From an uncultured Bacteroidales bacterium (GTDB taxonomy: Bacteria; Bacteroidota; Bacteroidia; Bacteroidales; Paludibacteraceae), in NCBI GenBank assembly GCA_900319105.1, contig ONND01000007.1:117569-181568 (forward strand): a DNA stretch of 64,000 nt, given 5' to 3'. How positions within the stretch are numbered: position 1 is the first letter of the stretch; the number at the start of each line of letters is the position of its first letter. Under the pieces are notes generated by a model. The model had not been told where the DNA came from. It saw nothing but the letters and a program-made list of their open reading frames with translations, and ran no database searches. A program made the translations under genes and the position numbers. This document shows, piece by piece, positions 41,543 to 50,122 of this stretch.

Positions 41543-43255
41543 TTACCATCCTCCTATGTTTTGTGTATAATGTCCGTTAGATGCGGCGATCTGCGAGAAC
41601 GGGATCGGCAGGTATTCGTTCTTATTGGCGGTAAAATGTGCCTCATTGTAAATCGCGCAGTTATCCGCCTCCTCTGCGTAGTACTTGTTGATCACTTTCT
41701 CTGCTTCGCCCCATCGCACGAGGTCAAAGAAGCGCTCGGACTCCATAGCGAGTTCCAGACGGCGCTCCATCTTCACACGCTCCAGTGTCTCCTCTTTGCC
41801 GAAGCCGCCGGTATAGGGTTTGACGAGGATATGTGCTCCGTAGTTGATGTCATATCCGTCGAGCATACCTGTACTTTGTGCTGCGCGTGAACGGATGCGG
41901 TTGACCAGGCTGATAGCGTCCGGCAGGTCGGTACCGAGTTGCGCCTCTGCCTCGGCACGCATCAGCAGAACGTCGGCATAGCGAAGCACAATACGGTTCA
42001 TCGGGCTGCCCCACCATGCTCCTTTGATCAGGTACTCGCTGTCGGGATCCACATTATGCTTGAAGGACACATAGTAGCCATAGAGCCCGTTCGAACGGCT
42101 CCAGGTCTGAGTCTTGGCCATCATATAGTTCGGGTTGAACATGTACGGGAATCCGGGCACACCTACGGTAAGCCACAGACGAGGGTCGGCATTATCGCTC
42201 ACTTTCCAGTCCGTCTGGTTGAAGTTATCGAGCAGAGGCAGACCGGCATCGTCGGTATGGAAAGCGTTCACCAGGTTCTGGCTGGGTTTGTAGAAATCAC
42301 AACCTCCATCGGTCACACCCGGTATATTCGGTACGATCAGACCGTACGACCAGTTGCAGTTACCGTTCTTCGTACCGTCGTTCATCGAGTACTGCATCGC
42401 CCAGATGCTCTCACGGCCGTTCTCGTACTGCGGCTCGGGACGGAAATTATTATGCAGGTCGGGCTCGAGGTCATAGCCGGCATAGAGCGACGGATCGGTA
42501 TATTTGATGACCTGCTTGAGATCCTCCTCGTTGATACTCGTTACCTGATGCGAATTGGGGTTATCCTGACGATACGCCTTGTACAGATATACTTTGGCGA
42601 GGAGAGCAGCCGCAGCTGCCTTGGTAGGACGGCCTACCTCCACCTGAGCCTGAGGCAGCGCATTAAAGGCGGCGGTCAGGTCATTGGCGATCACCTGCCA
42701 TCCTTCGTCATTGCTGTACTCCGTATTGGAGAGGTTATTATAGTCCGCCTGTGACATATCCCGCTGGATCACAAAGGGGATGTTCTTATACAGACGTTTC
42801 AAGAGGAAATGTCCGTAGCCGCGGAGAAAATACATCTCGCCCAACCGCTGCTCTTTGAGCTTGTAGGAGTCGTCCATCTCCAGCAATTCGTCGATTGCAG
42901 CGTTGGTACGACTGAGCGCATTATAAAGACGCACCCACATATCATTGATATTCCAGTTGGTGGTCAATATACCTTGCGAGATCTCTAACTGGTGGAATAC
43001 ATCGCCGTCTGAGGTTCCGTTTCCGCCTTTGTAGGCATCGTCGGAGCGGACGTCGAAATTCCACATGGAGAAGGAGGAGTTGATGTCTTCGGCGGAGATG
43101 AAGACGGCATACGCAGAGATCACCATGTTCTCCACCTGCTTCGGATCCCGTACCTGCTCTTCGCTCAAGGTCGCTTGCGGGACATTCCCGTCCAGAAACG
43201 AACAGCCGCAGAGCATTGTACCCAGGACAAACGTTAATATCTTATTTGTTTTCAT
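41543..43255 (-). CDS. SusD/RagB family outer-membrane glycan-binding lipoprotein
   Basis: A 570-residue lipoprotein (LGTMLCGCS, Cys near 18). SusD features: N-terminal YAVFISAEDINS helix, LYNALSRTNAAIDELLE, GEMYFLRGYGHFLLKRLY, KAAAAALLAKVYLYKAY and C-terminal RMERRLELAMESERFFDLVRWGEAEKV. It caps the SusC transporter and delivers oligosaccharides. The spacer to susC (70 nt) holds TAAACTT repeats. The fructan ligand is inferred from the neighbouring GH32 and fructokinase genes. Confidence 0.96.
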   Translation of the reverse strand: MKTNKILTFVLGTMLCGCSFLDGNVPQATLSEEQVRDPKQVENMVISAYAVFISAEDINSSFSMWNFDVRSDDAYKGGNGTSDGDVFHQLEISQGILTTNWNINDMWVRLYNALSRTNAAIDELLEMDDSYKLKEQRLGEMYFLRGYGHFLLKRLYKNIPFVIQRDMSQADYNNLSNTEYSNDEGWQVIANDLTAAFNALPQAQVEVGRPTKAAAAALLAKVYLYKAYRQDNPNSHQVTSINEEDLKQVIKYTDPSLYAGYDLEPDLHNNFRPEPQYENGRESIWAMQYSMNDGTKNGNCNWSYGLIVPNIPGVTDGGCDFYKPSQNLVNAFHTDDAGLPLLDNFNQTDWKVSDNADPRLWLTVGVPGFPYMFNPNYMMAKTQTWSRSNGLYGYYVSFKHNVDPDSEYLIKGAWWGSPMNRIVLRYADVLLMRAEAEAQLGTDLPDAISLVNRIRSRAAQSTGMLDGYDINYGAHILVKPYTGGFGKEETLERVKMERRLELAMESERFFDLVRWGEAEKVINKYYAEEADNCAIYNEAHFTANKNEYLPIPFSQIAASNGHYTQNIGGW

Positions 43256-43256
43256 A

Positions 43257-43325
43257 TCTTTAAACTTTAAACTTTAAACTTTAAACTTTCAACTTAAATA
43301 CTTCTTTCAACTTTCAACTCTCAAC
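43257..43325 (-). repeat. TAAACTT tandem repeats between susC and susD
   Basis: About four copies of the 7-bp word, then degenerate TTTCAACT words filling the spacer. Low complexity; no terminator-like hairpin was seen, so read-through from susC to susD is plausible. Confidence 0.8.
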
Positions 43326-46300
43326 TTAGAAAGTCACCTTTGTTCCGAGCGTAACAGTCAACGGAATAGGATATTTGAAATTGGGGTTCTCCGGATCTAC
43401 GCCCGTGAAGGACTTGCCATGGATCGTGAAGACGTTCTGTGCAGAGAGGTAAAAACGCCAATTCTGCATCTTCATCTTTTCCGTAGCCGATTTGGGGAGG
43501 TTGTAACCCAATTGGATATTACGCAGTTTGAGGAACGATCCGTCTTCTACCCAATAGGTGGACACACGCTTCTCGTTGTTATTATCCGAGAGGGAAAGCG
43601 CCGGGATATTACTGTCCGGGTTCGTCGGACTCCAGGCATCCAAGAGTCGAGTACCCTTATTGAGGAAACCGATGTTCAGACCAGCCCAGATATCCGTCTC
43701 ACGCTTGAGATCGGAGATCACATCTACTTTGCCTACGCCCTGGAAGAAGAGCGTGAGGTCGAATCCTTTGTACTCGAAATAGAAATTGGCACCGAACGCC
43801 ACAGCGGGAACAGGCGAGTAGATCCAGTCCTGATCCGCCTCGTTGATAACACCGTCATTATTGAGGTCCTTGTAGCGAATACGACCCAGACCTGCGCCCT
43901 CCTGATACGCATGGTTGTCGATCTCGTCTTGCGATTTGAAGATGCCGTCTGCGATATATCCTACTTGCGAACCGATGGCATGTCCGATGACGGACTTAAC
44001 GCCATTACCGCCGAAGCGTCCGCTGGATGCGACTGTACCCGGCAGATCGACTACCTTATTGCTGTTATGCGAGATGTTCGCTGCTATATCGTACTTGAAT
44101 CCGCCGCTGGTCTGATTGCGATAGCCTACGCTGAACTCCACACCCATGTTATCTACAGCGCCGGCGTTCACCCATTGGCTCGATCCTTCACCCATCGCAG
44201 CGATACCGTCCATGAAGACGAGAATGTCCCTTGTCTGCTTGTAGTACCAGTCGAACGATCCGTAGAACGTTTGTTTGAAGAACGAGAAGTCCAGACCGAC
44301 GTTCGTCTGCATCGTGGTTTCCCATTTGATGTTATCATTACCAATCTGGTTGCGCTTGAAACCCGAAGGCAGCGTCTGACCACCATTGGTTCCCATGATA
44401 TCATACGAGGTGCCATAAGACTGACCGCCTGACTCTACTACACCGTAGTTAGGTATATAGATCGTGTAACGTGCCACCGAGGATATATCCTGGTTACCGG
44501 TCTGACCCCATGATACACGCAGCTTGAGGTCATCCATCCACGACGATGCGCCGCTCATGAATTTCTCCTGACTGATACGCCATCCGGCAGAAACAGAGGG
44601 GAAGAAAGCAAAGCGGTTGTTCTTACCGAAGCGGCTCGATCCGTCGCAACGCGCGGTAAAAGAGAACAGATACCGGTTGTCATAGGAGTAATTCGCTTTC
44701 GCAAAGAACGAGAGAAGCGAATAGCTGCCGGCGCTACCGTACGCCTGCGCCTTGCCTACACCGGCATCCGGCCACATATAATCCGGAGTGAGGATCAGGA
44801 AGTCCTCTTTATAACCGGAGAACCACTGATCAATGGATTTATTCAACTCGGTACCTACGAGGAAGTCCGCACGGTGCTTGCCGATCTCCAGGTTATAGGT
44901 TACAATCGCATTCCAGAGCCATTTGGTCCAGTGCTCCTGCTTAGCCTCCACGCCGTTCTTGTCATTCGCCATCGTTCCCTCCGTAATAGGATAGGTGAAG
45001 ATACGCTGACGTTTCTGCGCATAGTCGATACCCGCGGATGTGCGGATATGAAGGCCCTTGATCGGGTTGACGTCAATGAACGCATTACCGAAAATACGCC
45101 AATAGACGTATTGGTTGTCTTTATTACGTTTGAGACGCGCCAGCGGGTTCTCACGGTCTGGATAGCCGCCTACAGGACCTGCGAACTCGCCGTCCTTCGT
45201 ATAAACCGGCAGAGAGGGGTTGAACTGCAACACGTTCTCCAGGAAATTATCCGGAGCTGCTACCTCGGAGGTGCGGCTCAGCGTGAAGTTCTCGCCGATC
45301 GTCACCTTGTCATTGAAGAGCTTGAAGTCGCTGTTGGCACGAGCCGAGAAACGATCAAAATTGGTATATTTGATGATACCGTCATTGCGATAGTACCCTA
45401 ACGAGAAGAAACTACTACCTTTCTTACCGCCGTGCGAAACAGACACATTGTAGTTCTGCGCCCAACCCGGACGGGTGGTCTCCTTGTACCAGTCGGTATT
45501 GGCAGCAGGTACCGTACCCGCTTCATCAAGATATTTATTCATCGTGATCGTATTGAGCACCGGATAGCCTTGGTCATTATAACCCCAATCGTAGTGATAG
45601 CCTAAGGCATTGCTATTCGGGTTGGTGCCGTCATTGACGTACGCCTGCCACATCACCCGGCCAAACTGCTCTGAGTTCAGCACTTTCATCTTATTCACGT
45701 AGTTCTGCGAGGATACCGAAGCGTCGAACGTCACATTGAGTTTGCCCTCCGTGCCTTTTTTCGTCGTGATGATGATCACACCGTTCGCAGCACGCGATCC
45801 GTAGATAGAAGCCGAAGCGGCATCCTTGAGGATCTGAATAGACTCGATGTCGTTCGGGTTCAGTTCGTGCATGCCGGACTTGGTCGCTACTCCGTCGATG
45901 ATATAGAGCGGGTCTTTGTCATTGAGCGTACCCTCACCGCGGATACGGATGGTTGCCGCTCCGGATGGATTACCATCCGCTTGAATGTTCAGACCCGGCA
46001 CACGACCTTGCAGCGCCTTCATGGGATTGTTCTCTTGCTGTTTCTCCAAATCAGCCGAACTGATGGCGGAGATAGCACCGGTAAGGTCAGCCTTGCGCTG
46101 GGTGGTATAACCCGTGACAACAACCTCTTCGAGGATCTCGCTGTCTTCTGCTAACAGCACTTTTAAGTTTTCGCCGGCACCCATCGTCTGCGTGGCATAG
46201 CCTACGTAACTGATCTCCAGCGTCGCATCGTCAGCTACCTCCAGCACGAAGTTACCGTCGAAATCGGTAATCGTTCCGTTGGTGGTACCTTTCTCTAATA

Positions 46301-46421
46301 CACTGGCTCCGATGATCGGTTCACCCGTCGCCTGATCCACAACAACACCCTTAGCGGGTCGTGCCATAGCAGAAAGAGCGAAAAGCACCATCAGTAGCCC
46401 TGTGAAAAATGTTTTTCTCAT
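43326..46421 (-). CDS. SusC/RagA family TonB-dependent transporter
   Basis: A 1031-residue outer-membrane transporter. Signal peptide about 1-20, carboxypeptidase-regulatory-like domain (about 22-105: GVVVDQATGEPIIGASV), TonB-dependent plug (about 110-230: LQGRVPGLNIQADGNPSGAAT, GTLNDKDPLYIIDGV) and a 22-strand type barrel ending in a terminal Phe. Imports oligofructosides with SusD. 19 nt after the fructokinase gene. Confidence 0.97.
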   Translation of the reverse strand: MRKTFFTGLLMVLFALSAMARPAKGVVVDQATGEPIIGASVLEKGTTNGTITDFDGNFVLEVADDATLEISYVGYATQTMGAGENLKVLLAEDSEILEEVVVTGYTTQRKADLTGAISAISSADLEKQQENNPMKALQGRVPGLNIQADGNPSGAATIRIRGEGTLNDKDPLYIIDGVATKSGMHELNPNDIESIQILKDAASASIYGSRAANGVIIITTKKGTEGKLNVTFDASVSSQNYVNKMKVLNSEQFGRVMWQAYVNDGTNPNSNALGYHYDWGYNDQGYPVLNTITMNKYLDEAGTVPAANTDWYKETTRPGWAQNYNVSVSHGGKKGSSFFSLGYYRNDGIIKYTNFDRFSARANSDFKLFNDKVTIGENFTLSRTSEVAAPDNFLENVLQFNPSLPVYTKDGEFAGPVGGYPDRENPLARLKRNKDNQYVYWRIFGNAFIDVNPIKGLHIRTSAGIDYAQKRQRIFTYPITEGTMANDKNGVEAKQEHWTKWLWNAIVTYNLEIGKHRADFLVGTELNKSIDQWFSGYKEDFLILTPDYMWPDAGVGKAQAYGSAGSYSLLSFFAKANYSYDNRYLFSFTARCDGSSRFGKNNRFAFFPSVSAGWRISQEKFMSGASSWMDDLKLRVSWGQTGNQDISSVARYTIYIPNYGVVESGGQSYGTSYDIMGTNGGQTLPSGFKRNQIGNDNIKWETTMQTNVGLDFSFFKQTFYGSFDWYYKQTRDILVFMDGIAAMGEGSSQWVNAGAVDNMGVEFSVGYRNQTSGGFKYDIAANISHNSNKVVDLPGTVASSGRFGGNGVKSVIGHAIGSQVGYIADGIFKSQDEIDNHAYQEGAGLGRIRYKDLNNDGVINEADQDWIYSPVPAVAFGANFYFEYKGFDLTLFFQGVGKVDVISDLKRETDIWAGLNIGFLNKGTRLLDAWSPTNPDSNIPALSLSDNNNEKRVSTYWVEDGSFLKLRNIQLGYNLPKSATEKMKMQNWRFYLSAQNVFTIHGKSFTGVDPENPNFKYPIPLTVTLGTKVTF

Positions 46422-46440
46422 GATTATTTGATATTTAGGA

Positions 46441-47343
46441 TTATTTTAAGTTGTCGGGAAGTACAGGCATAGCGCCGTTTTGAGTGCACACATATGCGGA
46501 AACAGCTACTGCTTTCTCGTGCGCCTCACGGATCGATTTGCCGAGCAGGATCTGCGCCACGAAGGTAGCGGTGAACGAGTCTCCGGCACCGACGGTATCT
46601 GCCACTTTCACTTTCGGAGTAACTACATAACTCTCTTCGGTCGCGGTGAATACATACGATCCGATCGCGCCACAGGTAAGGATGAGCATTTTCAGGTCGT
46701 ACTTGGCGATCAAGTCGCGGCATACGAGGCGCGTCTTCTCCGGATCTTCGGCGATCAGATGGCCGGGAACGGTAGAAACGCCGAGCAGCATAGTAGCTAC
46801 TACATCCAGTTCCTCGTCGTTGATCTTGAGCACGTTCGCACGGCTTAGACTCTCTGCGATCACTTCTGCCGTGTACCAGTTCTGACGCAGGTTGATGTCG
46901 AACACACGCAGGGCATCCTGCGGCGCTTCGTCGAGGAAGGTATGGATCGTCTCACGGCTGGTCTGGGAGCGCTGGGCGAGCGAACCAAAGCAGATCGCCT
47001 GCGCATGACGAGCCACATAGAGCATGTCTTCGGTCAGAGGGATATTATCCCATGCCACACCGAGACAGATATCGTACTGCGGTACACCCTTCGAGTCGAG
47101 CGTCACCTTGACCGTTCCGGTCGGTTGCTCTACTACGGGCAGAATATGATCCAGTCCCACTTTCTCGAAAGTCTCTACGATCTCTTCGCCCAACTCATCA
47201 TCGCCTATGGCTGAGATAGCCCAGCCGTCCAAACCAAATTGAGATACATGGTACGCAAAGTTCGCCGGAGCTCCGCCGAGTTTGCGCCCTTCAGGCAGGC
47301 AATCAAATAAGGCCTCACCTATACCTACTACATATTTTTTCAT
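46441..47343 (-). CDS. Fructokinase (PfkB family)
   Basis: Phosphorylates fructose with ATP in the cytoplasm. A 300-residue ribokinase-fold protein: GIGEALFDCLPEGRKLGGAPANFA at the start, FDINLRQNWY (148-157) and DTVGAGDSF (249-257) with the catalytic base Asp255. The N-terminal GGAPANFAYH pattern and length favour fructokinase over ribokinase, and the GH32 genes agree. 18 nt after the permease gene. Confidence 0.93.
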   Translation of the reverse strand: MKKYVVGIGEALFDCLPEGRKLGGAPANFAYHVSQFGLDGWAISAIGDDELGEEIVETFEKVGLDHILPVVEQPTGTVKVTLDSKGVPQYDICLGVAWDNIPLTEDMLYVARHAQAICFGSLAQRSQTSRETIHTFLDEAPQDALRVFDINLRQNWYTAEVIAESLSRANVLKINDEELDVVATMLLGVSTVPGHLIAEDPEKTRLVCRDLIAKYDLKMLILTCGAIGSYVFTATEESYVVTPKVKVADTVGAGDSFTATFVAQILLGKSIREAHEKAVAVSAYVCTQNGAMPVLPDNLK

Positions 47344-47361
47344 ACGATTAGATATTAATTG

Positions 47362-48528
47362 TTATTTCTTTATTTTCAGCGTATAGAACGCCAGGTAGAT
47401 TGCACCTACCGTCATGACGCAAACTGCGCCGATGGTGCCGAACGTCTGTGAGGCATAGCCCATGAATAGCGGGAAGATCGTTCCGCCAAACAGACCCATG
47501 ATCATCAGACCGGATACCTCGTTCTGTTTCATCGGCTCCGCTTTGAGCGCTTCGGCAAAGACGATGGAGAAGATATTCGAGTTACCGAATCCCACCAGCG
47601 CGATACCGGTATAGAGCATGAGTTGCGTTTGACCGAAACTCATCAGCGCCATAGCCGCTACAATCATCAATGCGCTGATGGCGAAGAAGGTCTTGCTTGA
47701 TACATAGCGCAGGATGAACGAACCGCTGAAACAGCCGATCGTACGGAAGATAAAGTATAGCGAGGTGGCAAATGCCGCCTGATGCAAGGTCCACCCCAGA
47801 CGCTCCATGAGCAGTTTAGGAGCGGTAGTGTTTGTTCCGACATCGATACCTACGTGGCACATGATGCCGAGGAAGCAAAGGAGCACGAACGGACGCCCCA
47901 GCAGCTTGAAGCAATCTGCGAAACCCGAAACTTTGCCTTCGATAGGCTTCTCTTCGATGCGGGTCAGATAGAGGAAAATAGTGGCCAAAACACCGATGAT
48001 ACCATACACGACGAAGATAATGCGCCAATCCAAGCCGAAGGACGGAATGGCAGCTACGGCTCCCCAGGTCATGATGATCGGCGCCATGAACGATGCAATC
48101 GCTTTGACGAACTGGCCGAACGTCAAAGTAGCCGCCAGTTTATCGCCGCTGATCAGATTCGTTACCAACGGGTTAAGGCTCGTCTGCATGATCGCATTGC
48201 CGATACCGAGGAGCGAGAAAGCGACTAACATCAGGTAATAACTATTCCCGCAAAGAGGCAATAAAAGCGATAATAGCGTCACGCCTAACGAGACGAGCAC
48301 CGTGTTCTTACGACCGATACGGTTCATCAGCGTCGAGGTCGGCACCGAGAAGATCAAGAACCAGAAGAATACCAGACTCGGAATAAAATACGTCTGCGAT
48401 TCGGTCAAGCCGAGATCTGCTTGTACATGATTGGATGCCGCGCCAACAAGATCCACAAAGCCCATCGTGAAGAAGGTCAGCATCACTGGCAAGAATGCCA
48501 ATTTATTTACCATTTTGTCATTTTCCAT
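47362..48528 (-). CDS. MFS sugar permease (FucP-like), likely fructose transporter
   Basis: A 388-residue inner-membrane protein with about 12 hydrophobic helices and the MFS loop motif NRIGRKNTVL (about 69-78). It resembles the fucose/glucose:H+ symporter group common in Bacteroidales sugar loci. Placed between the periplasmic-type GH32 and fructokinase, it most likely takes fructose into the cell. Two near starts (48528 and 48513) are possible. Confidence 0.9.
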   Translation of the reverse strand: MENDKMVNKLAFLPVMLTFFTMGFVDLVGAASNHVQADLGLTESQTYFIPSLVFFWFLIFSVPTSTLMNRIGRKNTVLVSLGVTLLSLLLPLCGNSYYLMLVAFSLLGIGNAIMQTSLNPLVTNLISGDKLAATLTFGQFVKAIASFMAPIIMTWGAVAAIPSFGLDWRIIFVVYGIIGVLATIFLYLTRIEEKPIEGKVSGFADCFKLLGRPFVLLCFLGIMCHVGIDVGTNTTAPKLLMERLGWTLHQAAFATSLYFIFRTIGCFSGSFILRYVSSKTFFAISALMIVAAMALMSFGQTQLMLYTGIALVGFGNSNIFSIVFAEALKAEPMKQNEVSGLMIMGLFGGTIFPLFMGYASQTFGTIGAVCVMTVGAIYLAFYTLKIKK

Positions 48529-48556
48529 TTGTTCATTTATTTAGCTATTTAACAAT

Positions 48557-49972
48557 TCAGATTTTCACATCATAAATAGTTGCTTTGCCGCCTTCTACCT
48601 TAATATGATTATACGGTTTGGACGGGAAAACGAGGTTCGTCATTGCCCAGTAGCCGTTGGCGTCGAACGCCTCGATAGAGCAATGATCGATGAAAAGGAT
48701 TACGCGGTACGTATCTTGCTTAACGAAGAGCGGCGTGGTCGTCGCGCCTGTGAAATCCGCGGAGAAAGAGCAGTCGCCCGACTCGGTGCGGTCCATGGTG
48801 AAGGTATGTTTATAGACATTGAGGGTCATGACCACGTTCTCCCCTTTGTCATTGGAGAGGGTGATGACGCCCGTCTCGGTGCTGCTCATCTCCAGTTCGA
48901 TGATCGCAGCGTCACCGAGTTGCTGGGTTTCCTCGCCCTTAATAGCCATGCTTTCCGCCGAAGGCACTACGCGTACGCGCACCTCGCCCGCGTCATCCTT
49001 ATAAAGACTCAAATCGCGCGCGATGGTGTTCTGCGAGCGGAAAGCTACGGTAGGTACATTGTTCGCGTACTGCCAGTTGGACATCCATCCTAGAGACACG
49101 ATACGTTGATCCGGCGCATTATGCCAGGTGAAGGTGCTATAGTTATCTTTACCATAGTCCAGCCATTTGGTCTCTTCGGGATCATCGGTACAAGTGAAGG
49201 TATGTCCGTCCCATTGGCCTACGAAATACTGCGTGGCACTGCCACCGAAAAGACCGCCCGGGTTGAGGCTCACCAGTAAGACCCATTGGTCGTCGAATTG
49301 CAGCAGTTCCGGGCACTCCCATACGCCGCCGTGTGCGCCGTAGCCGGTACCGAAAGAGGACTCGTATTGCCATTGTTTGAGATCAGCCGAGGAATAGAAA
49401 CGTATCTCCTGCTGACATGCCAGCGTCATGAGCCAGCGGTTGCTCTGCACATCCCAACTCACTTTCGGGTCGCGAAAATCAGCGATGTCACCCGTCAGAA
49501 CGGGGTTGCCTTCGTACTTGGTGAATGTCATACCACCGTCAAGACTATAAGCGATCGACTGATGCTGGCCGCATATCTCCGACTGGGTAAAGACAGCCAC
49601 GATGGCATTCTCTCCAAAGCCCGCCGTGTTAGTACGGTCTATCACGATAGAGCCGGAGAAGATGGTTCCTAACGAGTCCGGAGAAAGAGCAATCGGCTGG
49701 GGCTCCCAATGGATGAGATCCGTTGAGGTAGCATGCCCCCAGTGCATCGGGCCCCAGGTCGTACCGAAAGGATTGTGCTGATAATAAAGATGCCATACTT
49801 GAGCGGCTTCGTCATAGAACATACCGTTCGGGTCATTCATCCAGTTCTGCAACGGAGAATGATGATACACGCTGCGATACGGTTCATCGGTGGGATGATG
49901 AGCCGGTAGGCGGGTACAGGATGCCATGGCGCAAGCCAGGAAAAATAAGAGGAAAATTGTTGTCTTTTTCAT
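48557..49972 (-). CDS. GH32 fructan exo-hydrolase lipoprotein (classical type)
   Basis: A 471-residue lipoprotein (MKKTTIFLLFFLACAMASC, Cys19); the start at 49972 is after the promoter, and an earlier ATG would lie in the operator region. Canonical GH32 motifs: WMNDPNG with nucleophile Asp47, FRDPK with Asp168, WECPE with Glu219. C-terminal beta-sandwich from about 330. Likely releases fructose from imported oligosaccharides in the periplasm, as the exo-enzymes of characterised fructan loci do. First structural gene of the locus. Confidence 0.95.
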   Translation of the reverse strand: MKKTTIFLLFFLACAMASCTRLPAHHPTDEPYRSVYHHSPLQNWMNDPNGMFYDEAAQVWHLYYQHNPFGTTWGPMHWGHATSTDLIHWEPQPIALSPDSLGTIFSGSIVIDRTNTAGFGENAIVAVFTQSEICGQHQSIAYSLDGGMTFTKYEGNPVLTGDIADFRDPKVSWDVQSNRWLMTLACQQEIRFYSSADLKQWQYESSFGTGYGAHGGVWECPELLQFDDQWVLLVSLNPGGLFGGSATQYFVGQWDGHTFTCTDDPEETKWLDYGKDNYSTFTWHNAPDQRIVSLGWMSNWQYANNVPTVAFRSQNTIARDLSLYKDDAGEVRVRVVPSAESMAIKGEETQQLGDAAIIELEMSSTETGVITLSNDKGENVVMTLNVYKHTFTMDRTESGDCSFSADFTGATTTPLFVKQDTYRVILFIDHCSIEAFDANGYWAMTNLVFPSKPYNHIKVEGGKATIYDVKI

Positions 49973-50004
49973 CGTATTAATCGTTTTTGGTTTTTTTGAC
50001 GGTG

Positions 50005-50036
50005 CAAAAGTACTACAAATTATACACGCGCACAAA
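50005..50036 (-). promoter_or_regulatory. Promoter of the fructan operon
   Basis: Minus-strand TTTG (50033-50036), 20-bp spacer, TACTTTTG (50005-50012). Unlike most promoters here, the spacer lacks the A-tract, consistent with activator dependence. The start codon is 33 nt downstream. Confidence 0.85.
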
Positions 50037-50041
50037 AAAAT

Positions 50042-50100
50042 ATGTTGCAAAATATGACACGTATGTTTCACTGCAACAAATCGTGCATATTTTGCAACAT
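50042..50100. promoter_or_regulatory. Candidate operator: perfect 15-bp inverted repeat
   Basis: ATGTTGCAAAATATG at 50042-50056 is the exact reverse complement of CATATTTTGCAACAT at 50086-50100; arm centres are 44 bp apart. A related box, CTGCAACAA, lies between them (50071-50079). The repeat ends 5 bp from the -33 box of the fructan promoter and starts 22 nt after the regulator gene's stop. A terminator reading on the minus strand (repeat followed by A then seven T's) is the alternative, but the stem is A/T-rich and the loop has 29 nt. Confidence 0.7.
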
Positions 50101-50122
50101 TTCTACCACTCGGGCGCTGCTT

